Shown here one piece after another: positions 1 to 9,760 of a stretch of DNA of 64,000 nt. Numbering within the stretch: the stretch's first letter is position 1; the number at the start of each line of letters is the position of its first letter. The notes under the pieces were generated by a model. It was given only the letters and a program-made list of their open reading frames with translations. It made no database searches and had not been told where the DNA came from. Position numbers and translations under genes: made by a program. Source of the DNA: Pachypanchax playfairii (taxonomy: Eukaryota; Chordata; Actinopteri; Cyprinodontiformes; Aplocheilidae); assembly GCA_006937955.1 (NCBI GenBank), contig SSNP01000017.1:2264624-2328623 (forward strand). Direction: 5' to 3'.

Positions 1-107
1 AAAAATTGATACACTTGATGTATCAGCGTCGGAATTAAACTGGACTCCAAACAGTCCGCCTCCTTATATTTTTTTCCTTCTCTTTGAATTCTTGCTTGTA
101 TGTTCTC

Positions 108-180
108 TCAATGTAAGTCGCTTTGGATAAAAGCGTCTGCTAAATGACAGTAGTAGTAGTAGTAGTAGTTGTTGTTACTT
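108..180. repeat. SINE/MITE-like 3' tail with (TAG)n
   Basis: The stretch containing 'taagtcgctttggataaaag' followed by 'cgtctgctaaatgac' resembles the conserved 3' end of a very common fish interspersed repeat, and ends in a short (GTA/TAG)n microsatellite. The 5' part is not recognisable. Confidence 0.6.
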
Positions 181-1851
181 TACATGGGCTTTAAGAATAT
201 TTTGAGCAGTCTATTGGTAAAAGTTACAAAATGTAAACATAATTAGTACAATACCGATATGTTTTAGATATTAGCTTTGTGTTTTCATGGTTTGACGTAA
301 CACAACGCGGAAGTTGAAGGTAAAAGGGGGGCAAGGAATTGAGTCCCGCTCAGTCCATATAAACAAATGGAACATTGTTTGCAATTAAAAATAAAAGAAT
401 TTTATCTTTTCAAGGTTTTGGCTAATGTTGATATGCATAGTTTTTACCTTGCTGCTCTATTCAAAGTATTAATTTTCCTATTAGTGTAACTGGAATTAGT
501 TCTTTGAGTTAGTTGGAGATGCTTTGTGTAGATATTATTTTTCTTTTCAGTGCTCAATATACGGTTATATTTTCAAACTTGCTTCTAAAAACATTTATCT
601 TTTTAACTGTGCAGCATGTGCAAATTGTTCAAACCCTTATATTTATACATATGCAACACTTCACTAATTAGAAACAAAAATAAAACTTCTTTGCATCTGA
701 TTGGAACATACCCAGCTTTCACAAAATGGAAACATTTATGTTGCACAAGTGTTGATGGAGAACAGGGGGAGAAAACACAGATGTAAGAGAGAGGCTGGAA
801 TAATAGATAGAAATAGTTGGACTGGGTGACAGGAAGTGGAGAAAGAATGTCTGGCAGCATTCAGTGGAAAAGAAAACTAGGGGTTATGACAGAAAGACCT
901 CCATCAGTCAAAACTAAATAAACTTATCAAAGTGTTCTGTATGTTTTACTGTACAGTTTATAACGTGGAGTTGGTGCATGTTTAGTATCATCTAACACTG
1001 CATTTTGTTTGTTTTGCCTGCAGCTGTTAGTATAATTTAAAGGTCTTTGACTGCACGTTTTTCTCAGTGAGAAAATATGAGCACGTGTTTCAAATGACTG
1101 GTTTCATTTTAAAGCAGGTGTGTCATGTTTGGATGAAAGATGGATTTATTGCATAGCTTCACCCCACCCCATCCCCATTCAAACGCCCTTTGACTATACA
1201 TTTTATACACCAGCTTGATCTTACAGTGTCATGGGAAATGACATCTCCAGTAATCATTGAACAAAGCAGTGTACACCTTGGCCAGATCACCAATTCATTA
1301 CAGGATCACAACAAATAACTCACTCTCACGAGAGCCAGTTTAGCATTACAATATATGTAATCTTGCATATTTTTGGCCTGTCTCCAGAAAAACCCACACA
1401 TAAACAGGTAAAACTTGAACCTGCAACCTCTTGCTGCAAAGCAACAGTTCTAACCAGCTGAAACCTGCAGCTCTGTATTAAAACAGTTTATCTGTATATC
1501 TGTAACATATATATAGAGTTAGCTGATGTATAGAGACAGTAAAACAGTACTACTCTGTGATGATAAGTGTATTGTGTTATTTTATTATGATATAGTCTCA
1601 TGTCATTGTGTTGGGCTGAAACTGTCTTCATCTGTCTGTTTTTTATTCTTGGAATTTCTGTAAGTTATAAAATATGTCAGTACCTTTCAAGACTGATAAC
1701 AGAAAAAGATGCAACCTTTATTTATAGAAATAACAGTAGTGTGATAAACGAATAGTTGTATGGATACATATCTTTTAATAAAATAATACAAAGGAATTCA
1801 GTTTCAATGTCTTGACTTGTTCATTTAACTGACAAGAACCTGTGGTGTTCT

Positions 1852-2010
1852 ATCCTGGTTCTTGAGGGTCACTATCTGCCTGTTTTAGATATTTATCTGA
1901 TTCAGCACACCTGATACGAATCAGTACAGAACATGCTGAACATCCTTCAACTATTAAATCAGGTGTTTTCAAGCAAGATGGTGGCTTTCGAGAACCAGGG
2001 TTGGAGATCA
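1852..2010. mobile_element. Palindromic MITE (hAT-like)
   Basis: The left end 'cctggttcttgagggtcact' reappears inverted at the right end ('...gctttcgagaaccagggttg'), and the middle contains the 'cagcacacctgat' / 'atcaggtgtttt' inverted pair typical of a widespread teleost non-autonomous element. It appears to belong to the same broad family as the cleaner copy at 19010-19222. Confidence 0.55.
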
Positions 2011-2919
2011 TTGATAAAACCCACATCTATACTTTACTCATGTTGCATTGCCCTGTCATATGTGTGTTTCCTTTGGTTGAACTACTTGCTATAGTTTTGC
2101 AAAAAGAAATCCATGTGCATTTTTGTTAAGCAGATTTTTGGCTGAGCAGGAGTCGAAGAAAAAGATCTGAACTCAGAGAGTTACTTTATGTAAACGACTC
2201 CAAGCTGTTTAAAATTGCTCTGAATGATGATCTGGAAGAGACGTTACTTTGAAGGTGGTTGTTATTTTATTTATGTGATCAAAAAGAGGATAAAGGACCA
2301 AAAAAAAAAAAATAATAATAACCAAATTGAAAGGAACATTGCAACTGAAGAATGAAGAAAACTGGATTAACAAGGAAGCAGGGAGTGATGAGAATCTGGC
2401 ACAGATCAACTGAAAATGTGAAGTCTATGTACACTAAGGGAGTGTTTCAAGAAGAAACACAGGTGCAGCATTCAGAGATTTAGATCATGTGTGACGGGGA
2501 GGCAGAAACAAAAACGGATTTAACGACAAAACAGACTCTACAAAACAAAAGGTGAAAAAAAGTACAGCAAACAAAAAGTAGAGAACAGACATGAAAGAGG
2601 AGCTTAACTACAACTCAAAGCTACTAAAACACAAAAGTATCTACTTGGGTTGCATATTGTGTGTAAGTCATTACTCATGTGTATTTTATTATAGGGACAT
2701 TATCATTGTTCTATTCATGTTGGTCTATTTGTTCTTGTTTTTCTCTTTACTGTCAGGCTTTTCTTTGCACTCGTAATGATGAATTGCAACAAATTCCTTC
2801 TTTGAATCAGAGATTTATTCTTTGTATTAGTGATTACATTTGTTACTTTTAAAACTGTAGTGAAAAAATTTAATGTAAGAAGCTTTCAGTGTGTGAATTC
2901 AGCCATGTCTGGAATATTT

Positions 2920-5900
2920 TTATGCTTGTTCCACCGGCCAAATCACCATCTCTCCAATCTGTAAGAAAAGGTACATGATGGTTATTCTATTCAGGAGAAA
3001 GTCTTTGTATTTCAGCAGTTTAATAAAAAGGTCTCAGACATTAAAAAAATAGGTAAATAAAACAATAAAGACCTGAACATGAGGAGGAGCACTAAGGGCA
3101 TAGATGACAGCGTTGGCAATGTCGATGGCTTCCAGAGACTGTCAGAAAAAGTTTATTCTGACTGTTACATGGATATTATATTGAAAAACTAATTATATCA
3201 TCACACTGTATCATATATTGAATATTACTAAAAAATAAAATGTATTTTACCTTATACTGAGAGTATATCCCTTTTGCTTTTTCTGGTTCCTCGCTGTAAA
3301 GTCGTGAAGCAAATTCTGTCTCCACAACACCTGGAGAAATGCTCTGCAGAGAGAGAGAGAGAGAGAGACTGTGAGGTTTGGATGTTCGGGACAAGGTTTC
3401 TGTGCTGTTCTCAGAGCTCATGATGATCTGAGCAGTTTTTTATGGGTTCATCATTTCACATTTCAAGCCAAATAAGAACAGAGAATGTTTTGAAATGCAG
3501 ACAGGCTGTGGTGAATCCTTACTGTGGCTCGAATGTGAGACTTGGCTGCACGCAGCTCCTGCCTCAGGCCTTCAGTCAGGGCGGTCACAGCGTACTTGGT
3601 GCCCGTGTAGAAATGTGCATCTGCCCAATTAATCACATAATGTCCACAGACACTAAACCAGAGAAACATGTTCAGAATGTTAACTAGATAAGCATTCACG
3701 CACTGACATTTACAAACTTTGAGACACGCAGACCTGATGATGACTGATAAGTTGTACTTTTAAAGTTTTAGACTTATCATTCTAAATACAATAATCGGTT
3801 CCAGTAAATTAATACCACACAGGGAATTTTTGAAAATAAAGAGTCGTCTGTTTGAAGAATTTGAAGATTTTCAGTTCTTCTTTATCCCCTGATACTCAAC
3901 TGGATGTCTGCATGTAATTCTATTTGGTTTTAAGCATCATGGGTAATGAATATAGGTTCATTTAAGGGATTGTGATATTATATTTACCAGTAAATAAATA
4001 TGAACAATGTATCAACTTTAAATTAAACTGCACCTGTTTAAGTTGATGATGTGGCCATCATCGATGTTTCTTTCCTTCATGGACTGGTACGCTTCACGGG
4101 TGCAGATACTCAGCGCCATAATGTTTACCTGCAAAACCACAGTAAAACCAGCAAAACGTCACATTAAATTGCTTCTTCAGTACAAACATGTTCGTTTTTA
4201 GTCATTTATCGATGTAAATCTGTTACAATTATTTCTAATTTTACTTGAGACACACTCTCAGAAATAGAGGTACGAGACAAGTACATTTTTGTACCTATAG
4301 GTAAAATGTTCCCTCAAAAGTACAATATTGGTCTTTAAAAGGTCAGAAATGTCCCTCTGAGGGTTAAAATTGATATAAAGTACACATTTGTACCATTTCA
4401 ACTGCACCTGCAACCCTGGCCAAGGCTGGTTAATCTCCCTTTTATTAAGTTTCATCCATCATTTTCAATATTATGTTTCAGAATGTTGGTTTAAGACTTC
4501 AAAATGTGGCATAAATTTTCTGTTTTAGTGGAACACACAAGAATTTGTACCTTTCTTGTCCCTGAGGTGTACCCTGTAGTCCAGGTCCATTTTTGTACCT
4601 TATGAAGTTTTTCCACTAAAATTATGCCACGTTTTGAAGTTTTAAACCAACATTCTGAAACATAATATTGAAAATGATGGATGAAACTTAATAAAATTGA
4701 GATTAACCAGCCTTGACCAGGGTTGCAGGTGCAGTTGAAATGGTACAAATTTGTACTTTATATCAATTTTAACCCTCAGAGGGACATTTCTGACCTTTTA
4801 AAGATCAATATTGTACTTTTGCGGGAACAATTTACCTATAGGTACAAAAATGTTCTTGTCTCGTACCTCTATTTCTGAGAGTGCATACATTTTTAGCAAG
4901 TTCTTGTTTAGAGGCTAATTTTGGTACTTTTTGAAAAAGTTGAAATACAACTAAAACTTAGACTGTCTGGAGAAGTGAGTACATTCCTAAATCCCTTCAT
5001 AGTACTGGAGCTGAATCAGGTGCCAAAACCAACACTGATTCCTAAATGAACAGCAGACTCTCACATCCAGCATGTTCTTCCAGCCGCTGGTCGATCCGTT
5101 CAGCAGAGGCTCGGCGTTGGCCAGGCCGGCGTTGTTGATGCACACGTCCACGCCTTTGTGCTGCTCTTTGATGGCCTTGAACATGGACTCAATCTCCTCC
5201 ACGTTGGTCAAGTCACACTTGAAGGGAACCAAGACGCCGCTGTAGCCTGCGCTCTTACACTCTGCAGCAAGTTTCTGAAATCAGATCAAGTTTGATTTGC
5301 TGTAAAATAAAAATTACATTCTATTTTCACATAAACTAGAAATTTGTAGGTTTTGTAAGAAGGAATATTTAGTTATTTACAACAAAAAACACAAACCTTA
5401 TGACTGTTTTGGACTTGCCTTTGGGTAAAGTTTTTACAAATTGGAAAAGTGGTGGCAACTAAAAGAAAAACTTTCTTTTCCTGTTTTATTGAGAAAAAAA
5501 TCAAATCACTAAGTAAAATGTTACGAGGAAACTCTCATTTAAACCTTTGCTCTACTAATACCACTCCTTGTTTTTAATAGTTAATGTTTACTTTGCTTTA
5601 ACCTTTATGCTACTGACTAACATGATATTTGTGTCAGGTGTGTCCAACAAAAAATTGATTTACTTTTAGGGATCAACAGAAATCCAGATTCATTTGTAAA
5701 ACATTTGTGTCACCTTGTAGTTCACAATGAGTTTCACATAAATGTTTTTAGATCAAGATACTTAATGAGAAAAATACTCTCTCTGAGAAATATAGCATGA
5801 AGCTGTAAGATCAGGTTTACAGTCTTACTAAATGTTAATAATCTCAGTTCTATGGATGTGGAGTTCTGTAGCTTATTAACATATAAACTGATGATCTGAG

Positions 5901-6539
5901 GGATTTTTTCACATCAGTCTGTGCTGTAACTCCAAAATAGAAAAAAACAAACCCCCCAGGCTCTCAAGAGAATTAAAGAAACCAGCCTACATTTAGTGGA
6001 AAATTCTTCACATGTTCTTTGGAATTTATTAATAGTCCCAGATTTTATTTTTATTTTTTTGAAATGTAACAGTTTCTGGAAAACTGCTTTCTCTCCTCAT
6101 TCAAACAGAATTTATCAGGTTGATCTGTTTGTTCTGTTGCATAATGGAAGAAAAGTGGCAGCGGATTTAATGCTCTTCCTGAATATTATATAACTGACAT
6201 AGATAAAATGTTTAAAATAATTTATTTATTTTAACATGTTGTTAAATTATGCTGCTAATTACATTAAAAAAATATTATTTTTTATTGTTTTATTGGTCCT
6301 GATCTACAAACTACCTGAGCCAAAGTTCACTGCTGTAGTAGCTAAGTCTCATTAGTCTGGATTTTATAATTAATTCCTTTGAAAAACAAAAGTTTGACTG
6401 AACAAACCTGGATTTTATCCACATTCCTGGCGCAGCCCACCACTTTCATACCGTGGCGGACCAGTTCTTTGGCGATGGCCGCTCCGATCCCTGCAGAGGC
6501 TCCGGTGACCAGAGCCAACCTGTTCAACCAGCGGTCCAT
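2920..6539 (-). CDS. dhrs11: DHRS11-like short-chain dehydrogenase/reductase, copy 1
   Basis: NADP(H)-dependent classical SDR, 254 aa against 260 for human DHRS11, a cytosolic 3-/17-beta-ketosteroid and carbonyl reductase. Seven coding exons, transcription order: 6408-6539, 5065-5274, 4034-4128, 3523-3652, 3251-3343, 3073-3138, 2920-2958; all junctions are GT-AG and keep frame. The chosen start gives MDRWLNRLALVTGASAGIG, like the human N-terminus; an upstream in-frame Met (about 18 codons) is possible. Visible motifs: cofactor-binding TGASAGIG (residues 12-19), NNAG (91-94) and catalytic YTGTK (Tyr161, Lys165). The expected catalytic Ser, 13 residues before the Tyr, is Cys148. A TATA-like box lies at 6611-6620. 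The protein ends with VEQA and lacks the longer tail of copy 2. Family assignment is firm; orthology (dhrs11a or dhrs11b) is not decided. Confidence 0.93.
3349..3368. repeat. (GA)10 microsatellite in dhrs11-1 exon 5 acceptor tract
   Basis: Read on the minus strand this is a (CT)10 run ending a few bases before the exon 5 acceptor AG, so it serves as the polypyrimidine tract. The sister copy has (GA)18 at 9721-9756. Confidence 0.9.
4250..4880. mobile_element. Long palindromic MITE in dhrs11-1 intron 2
   Basis: The left end 'ctcagaaatagaggtacgag' is the inverted match of the right end 'ctcgtacctctatttctgag', and homology continues inward through 'tttttgtacctataggta', 'gtcagaaatgtccctctgag' and 'gctggttaatctc' to a centre near 4565. 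It is a near-perfect palindrome of about 620 bp with no coding capacity. The equivalent intron of copy 2 lacks it together with flanking sequence. Confidence 0.85.
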
Positions 6540-6610
6540 ACCTGCAGAGACACCTGTAAGTCGCTCCAGACGGGGTGGAGGAAGTGAGCGCACGGTGGAG
6601 GGAGCGCCGC

Positions 6611-6620
6611 GTTTATACGC
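6611..6620 (-). promoter_or_regulatory. TATA-like box of dhrs11 copy 1
   Basis: On the minus strand 'gcgtataaac' lies about 75 bp upstream of the start codon in a CpG-containing stretch. The same box is kept in copy 2 at 13227-13236, so both copies retain the ancestral proximal promoter. Confidence 0.5.
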
Positions 6621-6639
6621 TCCGACGCGTCACTGAGCT

Positions 6640-8253
6640 GCGTTCACGTCCCACTGCGCACCGTGAGACAGATGCGCTTCTTTAGACATAATAAAACACA
6701 CTTTTTATCTAAGAGTTCGCACTTTTTGTGTTGCTCTTATTTTAACAAAATGAGCACACCTGCCCACGCGTCCATTACGACACAATAAATTATAGTTACC
6801 TCCTCCAAGGATGTAATGTTTTCATCAGGGTCTGTCTGTTTGTTAGCAGGATAACTCCAAAACTAATGGATGGATTTAGATGAAATTTTCAGGAAAGGTC
6901 AGAAATTACCCAAGGAAGAATTGATTAGACTTTGAGGGTGATCCGGATTACTGTCCGGATCCAGGAATTTTTTTAAGGACACCACAATATGTACAATACT
7001 ACAGTACGTCCACTTGGCGGAGGTCTGCGCTCTCTGAGTGCTTTTCTAGTTACTTCAGATATTTCTGTTATTCTGAACACAAAATAGAAAATATGTTGTT
7101 TAAAACTTTATACATAGTGAGAAACCCTCTTCTCTAGCGCTTACAGTTCCGAAATAAATCTGAAATAAACCCGCCTGTATCAAATGTCAAATACATTTCA
7201 TGCTTACATAATATTTTGGCTGGAACTTGGTTTGCAAAGAGCAGGATGGAGAGAACTGTCCGGTGGGATTCAGAGCAGATGGAGAAGTGTATAACATTCT
7301 GCTTTTCTCTGAATCAACATGAATCAGTCTGTATTTTGAGATAAGCTGAGAGATCATATTTCTTCTGAGAGTTGATTTATATTTTTTGTTTTGTGCAGCA
7401 CAGTTTTAGGATTTTGGGCACTGGTTTATAATAACTAGCCTCCGGGTGATACAATAGTTCATTGTTCTGATCTCCCCTGATACTGGACCTCTTCTCACAG
7501 TTTAACTCCTTCAGAACTGCTTTCTTTGGCATTTTTTTACTCTGCTGATTTCTGATCTTTTTCAGCAAAGAAATAAAGAACAAACCCTTTTGTGTTTTTA
7601 TTAGTGTTTTTTGTTAAAACAAAATAAGTTATTCATCGATGAAAACTTTTCTGATCCTTCTATCACAGCCATAGTTCGCCTCCTAATGGTAGACCTCCCA
7701 TAATGCAACGGTGCTTTGGGAATTTGAATTAGACTCATTAGACAGAGTTGGTAATTAAAGACAGTAAATGTTTATTCTCATGGTAAAACATCTCACATGA
7801 AGAACATGAATTAAATATCAAACATTCTAAACTCAAATAATGCTTAAAAAAATTCAAATTTTCTTGATTTTGTGAAAGTTGTATTAATAAAAATTGAAAT
7901 GCAGCTGTAAAGAACTGAATGTTACTGTAAATGAGAAATCATCTTTCAGCGTAACTCATCTTCCACAAATCATTATGTCACATCTAAATTACATCACATT
8001 AAGATAAGATAACAATCACAGAAGGTTCTAGTGTTTTCAACTGAAAACATAATAAATCAAAATGTCTTCAAGGTTTCTGTTACCTTGTTAATTCAGGTTT
8101 TATTCAAGGAGAGTCACAAAAATCCTGAGTCATATTCCAAAACATTGTGGGAGGAGCTTACAGGTGTCCTAAGGCACTGACTGAACCCTGATCGAGAACA
8201 TTGTCCTCCAAACTCTCCTTAGAGGAAAAAAAAAATAACGAAGATTTATAATT
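6640..8253. other. Intergenic between dhrs11-1 and the CA remnant
   Basis: Contains the repeat at 6800-7047 and unique AT-rich sequence that is collinear with 13260-15020 of unit 2. No coding exon is seen. Confidence 0.6.
6800..7047. mobile_element. Interspersed repeat with 6-bp target duplication
   Basis: The element starts 'ctcctccaaggatgtaatg', ends '...gagtgcttttct', and is flanked on both sides by 'agttac' (6794-6799 and 7048-7053). The corresponding place in unit 2 (near 13417-13425, 'tatagtcacttcagg') has a single copy of the target and no insert. The internal text ('gttagcaggataactcc', 'tggatttagatgaaatttt') matches a frequent fish repeat family. Confidence 0.8.
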
Positions 8254-8912
8254 ATGCTTGTAGCTTATTTACTTTTATTTGCAACTTTCAGAAACATTTT
8301 CTCACTTGCAGGTATGTTGTAAAAATCTAAAATATTTTAAATTTATACTTAAAAACGAGGTGAAGAATGTTAAAGATTTATTTTATTTCTTTTTTTGTGG
8401 GGGGGGGGGTTAAGAAAACCTTAATGATGTGCTTCTTTAGACATAATAAAATACACTTTTTATCTAAGAGTAATGATATCAAAAAGAATATTGGAGATAT
8501 TTTCTTCATCAGCTTCACATTTATCGTAAGTTTTTTTGTACTCTTTTCTCCAGATTGGTGCTACCAGTCACAAATATCTTGTAGTTGCACATGCACAGGT
8601 AAATTAAACAATACTTCATTTTGAGGAAAAACAGAAATGGAAAAAAATAAAAATAAAATAAAATGTTCACATTTTTAAATCATATCCTCACAGGTCCAGA
8701 TGTTTGGGAAACAATCTCACAACCATGCACGAGTAGATCTCAGTCTCCAATTAACATCATAAGAAAAACACCAACAAATGAACGACTGACTGCTGTTGTA
8801 CAGAACACGTCACTCATGTTATGTGTAGATGCATATTGTCCACTTCAACAAAGAATATGAATCTTTATCTGAAGCTTTCTGAAGCGTGGCTGTTCTCAGA
8901 TTTATTTTCCAG
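8254..8912 (+). pseudogene. Truncated carbonic anhydrase (CA4-like) pseudogene
   Basis: Duplicate of the 5' half of the intact gene at 15023-17458. Recognisable pieces: exon 1 with the signal peptide (8254-8311), exon 2 (8554-8598, DWCYQSQIS...), the start of exon 3 (8694-8791, up to NERLT) and exon 5 (8829-8912, beginning MHIVH). The sequence equivalent to 15480-15930 is missing, so exon 3 runs straight into the end of intron 4; exon 4 with the HLHW zinc site and the proton-shuttle His are gone. The exon 5 remnant has an internal deletion giving a frame shift and stop, and exons 6-8 are absent because the duplicated block ends near 8980. It cannot make an active enzyme. Confidence 0.88.
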
Positions 8913-9270
8913 GTAATTTATTTGGGTTTTATTGCAGCAAGAAAGCAAATAGATGATCAAAGTGAAAAACTTGAGCCAAATTTACAAAAACTGAAGGAAT
9001 GTGATACACTTAATCAGTCAATATAAACAGTATCTTGAATATTTGGGATGCCTTAAAACTGTGATTTTCTGATCAACTTTTAATAAGATTTTTGCACTTG
9101 CATTTAAATCTCTGTATATCATCTGTAGCTACAAATCTATTTTTTATTTAATATAATGAAAATGAATTGTAACAAATTCCTTCTTAAAATCAGAGATTTT
9201 ATTCTTTGTATTAGTGATTACATTTATTACTTTTAAAACTATAGTGAAGAAAATTGAACATAAAAAGCTG

Positions 9271-9716
9271 TCATTTCTTGAATTCAGGTTGTTCCACAGG
9301 CCAAATCACCATCTCTCCAATCTGTAAGAAAAGGTACATGATGGTTATTCTATTCAGGAGAAAGTCTTTGTATTTCAGCCGTTTAATCAAAAGGTCTCAG
9401 AACATTCAAAAAGTATGTCAGTAAAACAATAAAGACCTGAACATGAGGAGGAGCACTAAGGGCATAGATGACAGCGTTGGCAATGTCGATGGCTTCCAGA
9501 GACTGTCAGAAAAAAAAAAAAAGTTTATTCTAACTGTTACACGAATATTATATTGGAAAACTAATTATATCATCACACTGTATCATATATTGAATATTAC
9601 TAAAAAATAAAATGTATTTTACCTTATACTGAGAGTATATCCCTTTTGCTTTTTCTGGTTCCTCGCTGTAAAGTCGTGAAGCAAATTCTGTCTCCACAAC
9701 ACCTGGAGAAATGCTC

Positions 9717-9760
<44 letters not shown>

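Larger units (their letters stand above)
1..2775. other. Intergenic, no gene seen
   Basis: No open frame here has convincing codon structure, flanking splice sites or a recognisable domain. The stretch holds the repeat tail near 108-180, a degraded interspersed repeat near 1255-1460 (it resembles the 3' portion of a fish LINE/SINE family that ends in a 'gaacctgcaacctc' box) and a small palindromic element at about 1852-2010. The duplicated block starts near 2776. Confidence 0.6.
2776..8980. repeat. Tandem segmental duplication, unit 1
   Basis: This block is repeated as 9161-16120. Collinear landmarks are the seven dhrs11 exons, intronic and upstream sequence, the shared stretches near 7205-7350 and 13695-13840 and near 8095-8230 and 14865-14995, and the first carbonic anhydrase exons. 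Differences are mostly insertions: the palindrome at 4250-4880 and the repeat at 6800-7047 are in unit 1 only; the hAT-like element at 11713-12127 and the MITE composite around 10390-10950 are in unit 2 only. A deletion removed most of the carbonic anhydrase gene here. Confidence 0.9.
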
